Positions 1 through 11,500 of a stretch of DNA of 64,000 nt are shown here, one piece after another. Numbering within the stretch: position 1 is the first letter of the stretch; the number at the start of each line of letters is the position of its first letter. Source of the DNA: Mesocentrotus franciscanus (lineage: Eukaryota > Echinodermata > Echinoidea > Camarodonta > Strongylocentrotidae); NCBI GenBank assembly GCA_037976565.1, contig CP137666.1:59909413-59973412 (forward strand), written 5' to 3'. The position numbers and the translations under genes are program-made. The notes below the pieces were generated by a model. The model had not been told where the DNA came from, ran no database searches, and saw only the letters and a list, made by a program, of their open reading frames with translations.

Positions 1-524
1 CAGTCCCGCATGGCAAGAAGAAGACTGTCTTTGATGCATGGAATGGCTACCACAGCGTACCCCTCTGCAAGGAGGACCGACATTTGACAACCTTCATTAC
101 ACCCTGGGGTAGATACCGTTACAAAACTGCCCTCAAGGATACATTGCCTCAGGTGACGGCTACACAAGGCGGTATGACGAGATTGTGTCAGACATCCCCA
201 ATAAGACCAAGTGCGTGGATGACGTCCTGCTGTGGGCAGACACATTGGCAGACAGCTTCTTTCAGGCCGTCCAGTGGCTTGACACATGTGGCCGGCATGG
301 GATCACCCTCAATCCTGACAAGTTTGTGTTTGGAGCGGACACCGTCGAGTTTGCTGGGTTCGAAATCACCCCTGACAATGTTCGCCCTTGTAGGAAATAC
401 TTGCAGGCAATCCTGGACTTTCCAACCCCAAGGACATCACAGACATTCGCTCGTGGTTCGGACTTGTTAACCAGGTATCCTACGCGTTCAGCGTGGCAGG
501 ACAAATGCTCCCTTTCGACAGCTC
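1..524 (+). pseudogene. Reverse transcriptase fragment (gypsy pol)
   Basis: Three frames in turn give reverse transcriptase palm sequence. The segment opens with the conserved FDAWNGYHSVP-type block and the ITPWGRYRY motif near 100-125. It continues with the PQGY and GDGYTRRYDE region, and then the catalytic box, read here as CVDDVLLWA at about 211-240, with the two Asp expected in a YxDD box. Downstream comes the LNPDKFVF and VEFAGFEI connection block. The first residue of the catalytic box is Cys rather than Tyr. Two one-base shifts (near 130 and 430) and a third near 505 break the frame. The upstream fingers are missing because the window starts inside the gene. Confidence 0.85.
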
Positions 525-1100
525 TTGAAGCCAGGCACATCCTACATATGGGACGAGACTCTCGAGAGTGCCTTTCAGGAATCCAAAACTGTCATTGCCA
601 GTGAGATTGCAGAAGGCGTCAAAATCTTCGACCCACAAAAGCCCACATGCCTGGCGACGGATTGGTCCAAAAGCGGCATCGGTTTTTGGCTCCTACAGAA
701 GCACTGTACCTGTGTCAAGATCGAACCCTTCTGCTGCCACTCAGGATGGAGGATTACGCTTGTTGGAAGCAGATTCACACATCCTGCTGAATCACGCTAC
801 GCTCCAGTGGAAGGCGAGGCCCTTGCAGTCGTTGACGCTCTGGATAAAGCCAGATACTTTGTTCTGGGCTGTGATGACCTCATCATTGCTGTCGATCACA
901 AGCCCCTCTTGAAGATCTTTGGTGACCGCAACCTGGAAGACATTCCTAACCCACGCTTGAGGAACTTGAAGGAAAAGACCCTCAGATACAGGTTCCGGAT
1001 GGTCCATGTGCCGGGCGTCAAGCATCGTGCCACAGACTGCCTCTCCCGCCACCCTACTGGAGATCCTGTGCAACTGGTCCTCCCTGATGACGTGGCAGCC
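525..1100 (+). pseudogene. RNase H domain of gypsy pol
   Basis: This open frame (continuing to 1394 in a less conserved linker) carries the RNase H domain that degrades the RNA strand of the hybrid. The ATDWSKSGIGFWLLQ block supplies the first catalytic Asp. The SRYAPVEGEALAVVDALDKARYF block supplies the Glu helix, the VDHKPLL motif the third acidic position, and the ATDCLSRHP block ends the domain. This layout matches Ty3/gypsy RNase H. The frame is intact over the domain itself; it starts just after the disrupted reverse transcriptase and loses register in the linker after about 1225. Confidence 0.85.
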
Positions 1101-1285
1101 GTTGACTCCAACCCTGTCCTCTTGACACACTCCCCAACTCTCATGGCCGGCTTGCGCACCCCAGCCTCACGTGTGGATGCCCTTGAGGACGGCGTCTTAT
1201 CTTCTGCTGTGTCTTCCTTGGACTCCTCAGCCTACAGTCTGTTACGTGGGACAGAGTCCGTACTGCTACGGCCAGTGACAGCACC

Positions 1286-2541
1286 ATGCAGGGCCTTGTT
1301 GACAACGCCGAATCTGGCATGCCTGACTCCCGGCATGAACTCCCGGAACCCTCCGCGACTACTTCCAGTTTCGGGATGGCCTGCACACGGCTGATGGTGT
1401 GGTGCTTTACAAGGACCGTGTTGTCATACCCCATCTCTCAGGGAGGAGGTGTTAAACCATCTTCATGCAGCCCACCAAGGGGTCACCTCCATGACAGCAA
1501 GGGCTGAAGCATCTATTTTTTGGCCTGGCATCACTCCTGCCATCGCAGCCCTTCGTGCCCGGTGCAACCACTGCAATCGGATTGCCCTCCAACCCGAGGG
1601 CACCACCCAGCCCCTTGACATCTCCAGATTACCCATTCCAGTGCATGTGTGCTGATTTTTTCCACTACAAAGGTTGCAACTACTTGGTAGTGGTCGACCG
1701 TTATTCTAACTGGCCGATTGTTGAGAGGTCTTCCCATGGTGCCGATGGCCTCATCACTTGTCTACGACGCATCTTTGTCACCTTTGGTATCCCTGACGAA
1801 CTGGCTTCCGATGGTGGCCCTGAATTCACAGCTCTCGCTACGCGCCACTTTCTAAAGAACTGGGGTGTACACCATCGCATTTCCTCTGTTGCTTATCCCC
1901 ACAGCAACTGTCGTGCTGAAGTTGGTGTGAAGACGGTGAAGCGCCTCATCATGGACAACACAAGCCCCACAGGTGCCCTCGACACTGACTCCTTCCAACG
2001 CGCCATGCTTCAGTACAGGAACACCCCGGACAGGGATACCAAGCTCTCCCCGGCGAGGTGCATCTTTGGTCGCCCGATTCGAGACTTCATTCCCATAGCT
2101 CCTGGCAGATACAAGCCTCATGACACTTGGCGTGAGACCCTCGCAGCTCGGGAGGAGGCCCTCAGGAACCGCCACATGAGAGGTGCAGAACGCTGGTCTG
2201 AACACACTAAACGGCTTCTGCCACTTGTCGTAGGCGATCATGTACGTATCCAGAACCAGACCGGGCTGCATCCCTTGAAATGGGATAAGACTGGTGTTGT
2301 GGTAGAAGTCCGGCAATTTGACCAATACGTTGTGCGGGTTGATGGCTCCGGGCGTGTCACCCTTCGTAATAGGAAGTTCCTGAGGAAGTACATTCCTGTA
2401 CAGCTCCCAGCCCCAAGGTTGACGATCGATGCTGACGTTGCTTTGTGCCGCAACTCACTTTATCCGCCCGTTCCGTGCTCGCATTTTGGGTCTGCTACTC
2501 GTTCCTCGGTCACAACGAGATACCTGGACTTCCTCCGCTGA
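1286..2541 (+). pseudogene. Integrase of gypsy pol (zinc finger, DDE core, C-terminal domain)
   Basis: An HHCC-type zinc finger lies at about 1450-1590 (HLHAAHQG, then CNHCNR), followed in the 1555-2541 frame by the DDE core. The catalytic acids are the Asp of CADFF (about 1650), the Asp of SDGGPEF (about 1810) and the Glu in the NCRAE block (about 1920). [10 protein letters not shown] block (about 2072-2095) and an SH3-like C-terminal segment ([11 protein letters not shown], about 2222-2255) end the conserved part. No chromodomain is evident. Frame breaks near 1350 and 1430 separate the linker from the zinc finger, and another separates the finger from the core. The core itself is uninterrupted. 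Confidence 0.88.
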
Positions 2542-2877
2542 TTGCGACACCACCCCATCCTTCGGCGCCCTCCACTGGCCCCGTCGCTGGCCCGCAGCAT
2601 CCCTCATTGCCTGCTGCACATGAGGTTCCTCCTGCCGCTCCCGTTGTGTCATCCAGCATGATCCATGGCACTCCACGTCGTCGCCGTCCATCCCCTGTTG
2701 GTGCATCACCCTCTCTCCGGATGATCCGTCTCCGGCAAGTGAGCCCGCAATATTGCCTCCCAGCTTGATGGCCCTGGCCCTGCTACCCCGCTACCTGTGG
2801 CCACCTCTTCTGCCTCTCCAAGACGATCTGCTCGACGTTCCGGCAGGCCTGCCTGGCACGCTGATTATGATATGTGA
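2542..2877 (+). pseudogene. Proline/serine-rich C-terminal tail of gypsy pol
   Basis: After the core frame stops at 2541, neighbouring frames keep a Pro/Ser/Ala-rich composition with Arg-rich patches such as TPRRRRPS near 2670-2690. The last piece reads SGRPAWHADYDM and stops at 2875-2877. A low-complexity tail of this kind is common at the end of gypsy polyproteins. At least one frame change lies in it, and no catalytic motif is visible. Confidence 0.5.
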
Positions 2878-3059
2878 CGTTTGCCTTTTGGACATCTTTC
2901 ACTTTTGCGTTCCTGGTTTTCGGTGTTAGACTTGTTACTTCAGTTCGACTGTTTTCATTGTTGACCTAGCTTGTTACTTCAGCTGGACTGTTGGTGTTGC
3001 GTTTGTGTTTCTAATTTTCAGTCTTCATCTACAAAGGATCTTCGACTTTGTGCCAAAGA

Positions 3060-3268
3060 CTTGGGGGGAGATAGAGGATATTGGACTTACCCATGATCAT
3101 ATGTACTATATTACTTTGCAGACCGTGTACATTGAGATACCCAGCTTGTCAACCAAGTCGTCAGCTGGAGTAAACAAATAGACAGGTACTTATTTAAACA
3201 TTGCATGAATAAAGAAACAAGAAAGGAAACTGATCTAGTGTGAACTATCTGTTGTTTGGCGCGTTCAC
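3060..3268 (+). repeat. Putative polypurine tract and 3' LTR
   Basis: A purine run (CTTGGGGGGAGA, 3060-3071) sits about 180 bases after the pol stop, where a polypurine tract would prime plus-strand synthesis. The next roughly 195 bases contain an AATAAA signal at 3208-3213 and end near a TTTGGCGCG block. Without the 5' LTR for comparison the borders are inferred, and no TG...CA ends or flanking duplication could be confirmed. Confidence 0.4.
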
Positions 3269-3290
3269 ATTAAGTTCATAACTAGCTATG

Positions 3291-4627
3291 CAGTGGCGTA
3301 ATGAGCAAAAACTTGGGGGCTGGCAGACAAAAAATCCGCATCACCCCACTCTTACATGCAGGCCCCGCTGAACGTTTTTCAAAGTGGGTGGGGGGAGGCT
3401 AAAGTATTTATGATCAGGTAGAGCGTAGTGTAAATTGGCGTGGGGTCTAGGGGCAAAGCCCCTGCAGGGGTCAAGGGGCAGAGTCCCCGGAAGCTCAGGG
3501 GGTATGGGCATTTAATAACGGTCAGATGAGCATCTTTTAATACCTTTTTCATGACACTGAAAGGTCACTAATTGGCGTGGGATCCAGGGGGCTGGGCCCC
3601 CTGAAACTCGGGGATTTAAGGCATTTTATAACGGTAATTGAGCATTCAGGGGCCGCCTTAGGCCCCTGGTGGGGTCGAGGGGGCGGAGCCCTCGGAACCT
3701 CAGGGGTTTTAGGCATTTAATTACGGTCAGATGAGCATATTTTGATACCCTATTTGTGACACTGGCAGGTCACTAATTGACCTGGGGTCTAGGGGGCAGA
3801 GCCCCCGAAAGCTCAGGGGTTTTAGGCAATAAATTACTGTCAGATGAGTATCCAGGGGCCTGACTTAGGGCCATTGGTTGGGTCCAGGGGGCAGAGCCCC
3901 TGGAAGCTCAGGAGTTTTGGCATTTAATTACGGTCAGATGAGCATATTTTGATACCTTATTTGTGACACTGGCAGGACACTAAATGGTGTGGGGTCCAGG
4001 GGATGGGGTCCCGGGGATGCAACCCCCAGAAGCTCAGGGTTTTAGGCATTTTATAACGGTCAGATAAGCATTCAGGGGCCCGCCTTAGGGCCCCTGGTGG
4101 GGTTGAAGGGTGCAGAGCCACCGGAAGTTCAGGGGTTTTAGGCATTAAAATTACCGTCAGATGAGCATCCAGGGGCCTGTTTAAGGGCTCTAGGTAGCGT
4201 CCAGAGGGTAGAGTCCCTGGAAGCTCATGGGTTTCAGGCATTTAATCACGGTCAGATGAGTATATTTTGATACCTTATTTGTGACACTGGCAGGACACTA
4301 ATTGGCGTGGGGTCCAGAGGGCGGAGCCTCTAGAAGCTCAGGGGATTCAGGCATTTTATAACGGTCAGATAACCATTCAGGGGCCCGCCTTAGGGCCCTT
4401 GGTGGGGTCCAGGGCGGAGCCCGTAAGCTCAATGGTTCTAGGCAGTTAATTACGGTCAGATGAGCATATTTTGATACCTCATTTTGGGACACTGGCAGTT
4501 GAGAACAAATCCGGGAAAATTATATCATTTTAGCAATATTTGTATATTTCTGGTATCGAATAAGAAAAAAACCACGTTTGAATTTTATTTGGGGGGTAAC
4601 TGCCCCCCCCCCATCAGTACGCCAGTG
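3291..4627 (+). mobile_element. Non-autonomous hAT-like element carrying tandem array A
   Basis: The left end CAGTGGCGTAATG (3291-3303) resembles hAT termini. The right end is approximate (TACGCCAGTG, 4618-4627), and no matching 8-bp target duplication was found, so the right border is uncertain. The interior from about 3440 to 4490 is a tandem array of two alternating sub-units. Both share a G-rich block with a small hairpin (GGGGTCC, then GGGCAGAGCCCC), the block AGCTCAGGGGTTTTAGGCAT, and TACGGTCAGATGAGCAT. One sub-unit adds TTTGTGACACTGGCAG with an AATTGGCGT block, and the other adds a GGGGCC block with GCCTTAGGG. The same array occurs in reverse orientation at 37500-37970 and 45735-46500. 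No transposase is present. Confidence 0.65.
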
Positions 4628-7600
4628 TTCAGGGACCCATGTCTTTTCACTCCTATAATAATAAAAAAACGCTTTCCATCCTCTCACAATATTTCCACGA
4701 TATGCGCGTAACGCTATTATAAAATCCTCCATTAATTGTTAAATATAGGGGCATGAGGAATATTTAAGAAGTTTAATTCCTGTTTACTCTCCTTTTCTTC
4801 GAATGGAATGTAATTTTTATGTGATTCAATTAATTTTTTATTTTATTTTGGTTTAAAAATACACCATTTTACTCCTTTACTGCTGATTTTTGCGGGAGGG
4901 GCTTTTTGGGGGCGAAAATGCGTTTTGCCCCACTTCCGGCGCCCCTGGTTAGAAACGTCAAGTCTGACGCCTTTGACCAGGCTTTCTGCTGCACAAATTT
5001 TCTCATCACCGCATATGGCGCTATACAAGTTTCATGCCGCTACACTTATACAAATGATGGAGATGAATGATGATAATAATAATAATAATTAAAAAATAAT
5101 AAACTCATACATGTATAATTGAAAATTAAAAAAAATATATATACATAAAATTAAATGAAATATTATAGATTTAACAATCATGATGATAATAAATGATATT
5201 ACTGATAATAATAATTGGAATATAAATGAAAATGAACTAAATAAGCTTCAGTGCGGCAAAATTAATTTTATTGTAAATAATTCATTTGATGTAGACTATG
5301 TAGGCCTACAGGCTATGACATGTTCAAAATGAAAGAAATGGAGATGGGGAAGATCGAGGAAGAATATAGACCTACAGATAGATGTATACTCCCAATATAC
5401 CCCCGTCTCTCATCTCTCGATCTCAGAGTCTCTCTCTCTCTCTCTCTCTCCCCTTCACATTATTTTATGAGCATATTATTGCCCTACCCCCTCTGATTAT
5501 GTAATGTGGCGTTGTCATGATTGACCATTTCAGACGAATAAATATTACAGCAAACAAAAGACTTTAAAAAATGTCCACGACAATTGTTAATGCTTACATT
5601 TATTTACTCATCAATAAAAAAGAGTTACACAAACTTTGAAGAATAAGATGAAATACGAAGAAAATATCTATATGACAAAATGTACATTATATGATATGCT
5701 TTCGATTTGAACAATAATTTTTGGTATATTATTAAACAATAATACGTTTATTCAGCCTAATTTAGGTTCAAAACAACCTTGCGTTCTAAGAAAAGACATT
5801 ACAGCTTTTTCCCAAAAAATTATGTAGTTACTACCCCCTGGTGATCATTCATATTTTGGGGAAAAAAATCCCAAGCAATATTCAGTAAGCCTGACTAATT
5901 TTTCTCTTCACACAAATAACAACTTGTACGGTTACTTTCAAAACACATTATGCATCTTTATATAAAAGGAGATAAAATTAAGGGGATAAAAGGCTAAAAT
6001 GGAAGTGGAATAATATATAAATATCAATAAACTCTGCAAGACTAACGTCATATTTACCTTTTGATAAATCAATACCAACAAAACTTAACAATCGTAAAGA
6101 AATAATTCGTATTTTCTACAAAACCTTTGTTTATTGAAATTTATTCCTGCAAACCATTTTTTAATCGCCAAAGCATGCACATTTTATATTGTTATATTAA
6201 AAGAAACGAAAAGAGATGAAGGCAAAACGAAATCTTTTCATCAATCTCCAAAAGTTTTAACTTAGCTGATGAAAGCTAGCTTTGACGTCACACAACTGTT
6301 TATATTCCTACAATACATTGTGACAGTAAATCATATCATATTATATACACTGATCACATTATATATAGCTACATGTATATGACATAAACGAATAGGGGAA
6401 TAGAAAATAAGTTATGATACAAAGAATTAGAGTTTTGTAGTTGTGATGTTGTCGTGTAGTTTTTTTTTTTTTCTTTTTTTCCAAATATATTTTTTTCTTT
6501 TAATAAGAACCCGTGCTCTTTTAGCCGAGTTTCTTTTCACTACAACCTAAAACAGAGGAGGGAATATATCATACTTTAACTCTGTCAAAATTATTGAACT
6601 ATATTTACAAATAGTCTTACATGTATTTCAACATTTAAAAAAATAAATAATATTTTTTAACTTCGAAGGCTTTCATGATGGTGAGGATAGGTTTGAGCGA
6701 GGTTTACGGTAACACCACGTATATTTTCCGACAGAGTTAGTAGGCCCTGAAAAGGGCCCACTCATGCTCTCTCCCGACATTCCAAACGGTTGTACATATC
6801 GTCTTTTTTATTATGTTTTATTATCATGATGGGTGTTGCATTGTTATTTTGATTCGTAGCACCCCTCTACTTTGTTCTATAGTACGGTATGTTCATTATT
6901 ATAATTTTGATAAATGAAAAGAATTTAGGGTTTATATATGAATATCATGAATCTAACGTAGAATTTCTACTAGGCCCGAGTTCATATTTTTTCAAAAATA
7001 TCATTATGAGCATAATTATATTGATTCGAAACTCATAAGGAGTGGGCACGACATTTATTGAAACCGCAAGATTTCACGATCCCTGACCGGGACGATAGTG
7101 TATCAAGGGTGACTATGATTTTATTTGGTTTCAAAGAGAGGGGCGGCAAAACTTATACGATGTTTCCAAATGGTGCCCTTATGTTTGTGAAGCGTATATA
7201 GTACAGGATATATGGACCTCCTATATATAAGTAACACTATCCAGGCCTTGTGGAATATGCTATCCTCTGGCCCTCATACGCACTATCGTCTAGGACTAAG
7301 ACTATAGTGACCAAAGACAACGTTAGAGACCAGCCTTTGAAAACATGTATTTTGACACCGACCTAGCTAGACTCGTCACCGTCCATTACAGCAGGAACAC
7401 ACTATAACCCTCTGGAATGTAAGTTTAAGACGTTTTTATAAACAGACTTCTTCGTTCAAAGTTGTTTTTAGTGAGAGAAACCCATATAAACCTCGTTGCC
7501 TGTAAACCTACAGCCTGATAGTGTTTTGATTTGATTTGATTTGAATATATTTCCGTATAAAAAAGAGGTACAATAATCGAAACATTACGCAATATGTACA

Positions 7601-7668
7601 CATACTATAAGAGATAAACGGTTGGATGGCCCATCCACCAACATGGTGGCGCTGTTCCTCCGAGGGGT
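4628..7668. other. AT-rich intergenic stretch without a gene
   Basis: I see no supported coding region here. The stretch is AT-rich, with a (TC)n run near 5429-5450 and a poly-T run near 6462-6483. The sequence near 4940-4955 (CGGCGCCCCTGG) looks like the end of another hAT-type element, but no partner end was identified. Confidence 0.6.
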
Positions 7669-7826
7669 CCAGAGCCATCTATACACAGAGTTTGGCCAAC
7701 CCGGTTCGAGTTGAACACAATATGGCGACTACTGCTTTGTTGGGCAAGTACAGAACAAAAGAATATATGCCATGTTGTGACCCAGTGAAACCAAGTTGGC
7801 CAAACTCTGTGTATATATGGCTCTGG
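7669..7826. repeat. Long inverted repeat (32-bp arms)
   Basis: The left arm at 7669-7700 (CCAGAGCCATCTATACACAG then AGTTTGGCCAAC) is the reverse complement of 7795-7826 with one mismatch in 32 bases. A 94-base spacer separates the arms. It is most simply a foldback element; the short open frame across it has no recognisable product. Confidence 0.75.
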
Positions 7827-8960
7827 AGGGGTCTATACAAAAAAGAATTGTTTAGTTGTACTTTGTATTTCTCCCCATAGAGGGCACAGAGCGAAACACT
7901 TTACCAAGCAATAAGATTAGATCACTGTCTTTAAACAATGAAGGATCAAAGCACGATACAGATTTTAACATTTAAAAGGATTTAGGACCAAAGTAACGCT
8001 TGCATAATTTATAGCCTGACCCACATTCGGTGCATCAGAATAAAATTGGTAGGCCTACTTACAGATTTTGACGGCAGTTATTAAAAACCCTGGTGCTCAT
8101 TCATCCGAGGCAGAACAAAATTATGAATAAAGTATCTTTAGAAGGAAACAAGTTACCTTCTACCATGAATTAAATTCATAGGGCACACTAAATATGACTT
8201 TTGTAATTATGAGCTACTAAAGTTGGGTATACTTTTTTTGATGCGCACTGTATGATACTAGCTGCTTACAGCTTCTTTTTGCTAAAGGCAATAACATCTT
8301 CACACAAAAAAAAATGACAAAATTTTGAAAGAAAAAGTAAAAAGAATACCTTGATTAAAATAATGTTTGTGTTGGTCACGCAAACCAGTTTTACACGAAA
8401 GAAATCTAAAGAGCGTTGGTGATAGACGCTCAAAAGCATGTTAGCGGAACAGGTTTTAAAGAGTAAAATTACAATGGAAACTGAGGGAGTTAAAAATCCA
8501 TGCATGTCTAAATTTGGGCATATTTCTCCGTTTTGCTTCGATGCAAACATGGCTGGATAAAAAGAACAGTATACAAGAAGAATCCGACAAACCTAACATA
8601 ACTGAAAAGTGATTCCAATAACTATTCTTCAGTTAATGACACTTTTAATTGAAAAAAAGATGATATCCACGCTCTCAGAACCCAATGGAGAAGATTACAA
8701 ATATAATTTTAATCTAAAGTAGGGCCTATTTACCGTAGGTTATCACTAAAACATCGATACCGAACCATTAGTTAGCAATTGAGTGCATGGCATACACAAA
8801 CCCAAGCGGATATAGGTATAGACCAGTTTTGGAAACGCCCCTCTCTCAAAAAAACGAAATGGAAGCTCTCATTACCAATCATGTGAAAGAATATGTTTTG
8901 ACTAATACGTGATGATACAAATTTTGCCGGGAAAGTCGGGAAACCGCCTACGAATTGATA
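7827..8960. other. Intergenic stretch, nothing recognised
   Basis: No coding region, RNA gene or element end could be supported. Minus-strand open frames at 8266-8550 and 8772-8969 have no recognisable domain. Confidence 0.5.
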
Positions 8961-9154
8961 TACAGTCAAACCTGTCTATAGCGACCGCCCAAGGGAAACA
9001 CAAAAAGTGGTCTTTGTAGACAGGTGGTCTTTGTAGACAGGTTCCTTTAGTACATGTTTCAATGAGAAACCATTTTCAAGGGAAACAAAAAATGTGGTCT
9101 TTGTAGACAGGTGGTCTTTGTAGACAGGTGGTCACTAAAGCAGGTTTGACTGTA
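8961..9154. mobile_element. Short foldback MITE with TA-type ends
   Basis: Perfect 14-bp terminal inverted repeats TACAGTCAAACCTG (8961-8974) and its complement (9141-9154) bound a 194-bp element. It contains direct copies of GTGGTCTTTGTAGACAGGT. The TACAGTCAAACCTG terminus and the TA at each end fit Tc1/mariner or pogo-type non-autonomous elements. Assignment to a superfamily is inference. Confidence 0.75.
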
Positions 9155-9159
9155 TTTGG

Positions 9160-9830
9160 TAAATTATTATATCTATTGGGACCAAATAGATATCGCGCAC
9201 GTGGTCGCGTAGTCCCATATACATATCTTTCTGTGTACAGTGCTTGTAACTTTACCAAGACTGGGCCAAATTTCTTATCATTTTGATGATTCCAGAACCT
9301 TGCAGTACACACCAATACTCATATGCTAGATGATCAACCTTTTCTGATCGATTCCACAACGTTTCTTTCACAATGCAATCGCATGACCAGAACTGGTCTT
9401 TCTCTTTAAGCTCACGTGAAGAACAGTATTAAACTAATAAACTACTGTGGTGCTTTAACTATATGGGACCATAAATTCATAACTTGGTCGCTGTTGATAG
9501 GCCAATGCCCAATATCACTAATACTAAAACTCACTATATACCAATATAGGCTGCAAAAACATTTGACAAACATACTTGGTCCAATAAGTATTACTGGGCC
9601 AATTGTATTCATCCCATAGCAATCATGTTCAACTGAATGGGGGAAGGGATATTAAGGTGCCAATATATGGACTAGGAGGTAAATTCGATGTATTTACAAA
9701 ATTACAAAAAGACAAATCCATTACACTTCAACCACAAATACAAAATCATAAGGATATTACAAAATTGTAAAGTTTGCTGACAAGAACAATAAGCGGAGGG
9801 CCAAAGTCAAATATGCGTAGTTTTTTAGTT
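9160..9830. repeat. Dispersed repeat related to introns of the protease gene
   Basis: The 9180-9390 part matches 62515-62710 in inverted orientation, including a shared block GGAATCGATCAGAAAAGG. The 9628-9800 part matches in direct orientation the intron border at 60860-60895 (CAACTGAATGGGGGA and ATTAAGGTGCC) and 62925-63090 (GAGGAGGTAAATT, GCTGACAAGA). It is a rearranged copy of a dispersed repeat or of intronic DNA. Confidence 0.6.
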
Positions 9831-10486
9831 GCCTGCCAATACCACACAAACTAAGCACACCTTGTTCATTCGACTGTTGCGGACATCATTTAGTCGTCAT
9901 TTTTTTGAAATTTATTTGGGGAAAAAAAATTAAATTAGTTTGGCCGGTGGGGGCGTTTATCACTTCGGACAGCAAATTCTTCTGTGAGTGGGAAGATTTA
10001 CCCAGTGATTCTACCGAATACCGATGTAAATTTATTATTCAAGTCAATCCTGTCGATGCCAATGTTGTAAGTGTTAATTTATGTCAAATCCTGTAGTTAG
10101 ATGTTACAGAATAGTATGAGTATTAATTTGTGAAAAATTGAGGTGTATTAGTAACTGTATATTATAAAGTCTGTATAGATACTGATTAGTGATTGGTCAA
10201 AGCGCCATCACGTGACTAGAGCTGCAAGGATCTCCAACGTTATATTGCCCGATTGACGTCACCTCGGTCCGTTATATTGGACCGAGGAGCGTCATCACCT
10301 ACGTCATAATGCAAACATGTAGCTGCCGCACGCGCAGTGCGCTGCACGCGCCCCAAAAGCCTGCGCCCAAACAGCCTGCGCCTAATACAGCTCTGCGCTT
10401 CTTGATTTCAGTATTTTAAATTAGTGTAGGCCTAGATCTAGATCTACATGACACAAATGTCGTATCTATATAGAGTACATAATATA

Positions 10487-10671
10487 ACAGATATTGCCTG
10501 TTGTATCGCTTTAATAAATAACATTTCATTTCCCCTCCAGAGTTATATTTTTTCCCTCGGGACAATATTTTCAGCGCTGTGCGCTTCGGGAAAATATAAT
10601 CCCTTGGGAAAAATATAACTCTGTCGGGGAAGTGAAATGTTATATTAAACCTCTAGGCAGGCAATATCTGT
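10487..10671. repeat. Foldback element, about 185 bp
   Basis: The arms begin ACAGATATTGCCTG (10487-10500) and end in its exact complement (10658-10671). Further paired blocks lie inside: AACATTTCATTTCCCC with GGGGAAGTGAAATGTT, and AGAGTTATATTTTT with AAAAATATAACTCT. The whole unit can fold into one long stem with small loops. A smaller palindrome (CTCGGTCC / GGACCGAG) lies nearby at about 10263-10287. Confidence 0.75.
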
Positions 10672-11500
10672 ATAATATTGATGAAAAGGGTTACGAAATA
10701 GCTACATGGTTGGGCATTTCAAAACGGCTGCCCGCATGAGCATGTATAAACAAGTGGATAGGATTGTACATGTATTTGAGTTGATAAAGGCACATAATAT
10801 ATGAAACATAAACAATGACATGTAAGGTCAGGGATATAAATGTTATGAGGTTATCAGGCAAGATAGCCGTAGGTAAATTACTTAGTAATGCGAAAGGATG
10901 ATTAAGGGATGATTTAGCCACAAAACTGGCACGCCTAATTTTGAGTTATGTAGAATTCGACTCGTGACATTGACAGTCAGTGGGTGTAAATGGATGTTTT
11001 TTACGATATGTTCATGGATATGAAATCAAGATAAGCAGATAAGTGGTAAATAAGATTCAGGTGTTTGGCTTATAATGGAGTAGTATTGGTCATGGCCGGA
11101 TAATGCTTGGGATTGTTGATTTATAAGCAAGGTATTTATTATTGTTTATGTTTTATCTGTGCATATGATTGAACCATCCATGCACACTTCATGTTACTTC
11201 ACGTCACTTCGCTCCAGAAGTTCAGTCTCTGTGCATTGCTTCGCGCTTTGCAACGTCATGGTATCATAACACGGCAATTGGCAGGACTCCTTTGTTTACA
11301 TAGACCGTTGGTGGACGAGTGTGTTTGTACTGCATTAACGTCAACATAATTATACAACACTTTTGGTGTGCTGCTATAATGATTGCACTAGCAAGTGCTA
11401 CGTGTTACAACACATCCCCACCCCAAAAAAAAAAAAAAATGTGTACTAAGAGCGGCTATTTTTACCGGCGAGAGGACAATTTTCAACAATATTTTTAAGC
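10672..11500. other. Intergenic stretch, nothing recognised
   Basis: No gene or element ends could be supported here. The minus-strand open frame at 10691-10921 has no recognisable domain. Confidence 0.5.

Larger units (their letters stand above)
1..3268 (+). mobile_element. Ty3/gypsy LTR retrotransposon, 5'-truncated and decayed
   Basis: The segment reads, in Ty3/gypsy order, through the late part of reverse transcriptase, RNase H, the integrase zinc finger, the integrase core and a C-terminal tail, followed by a purine-rich tract and a possible 3' LTR. The 5' LTR, gag, protease and early reverse transcriptase lie outside the window or are lost. The reading frame changes at least five times. 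Most changes fit a single missing C in a short C-run (near 130, 430, 505, 1350 and 1430), and another change lies between about 1225 and 1285. RT before RNase H before integrase is established for Ty3/gypsy. The order and motifs are visible here; as it stands the copy is not functional. Confidence 0.9.
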
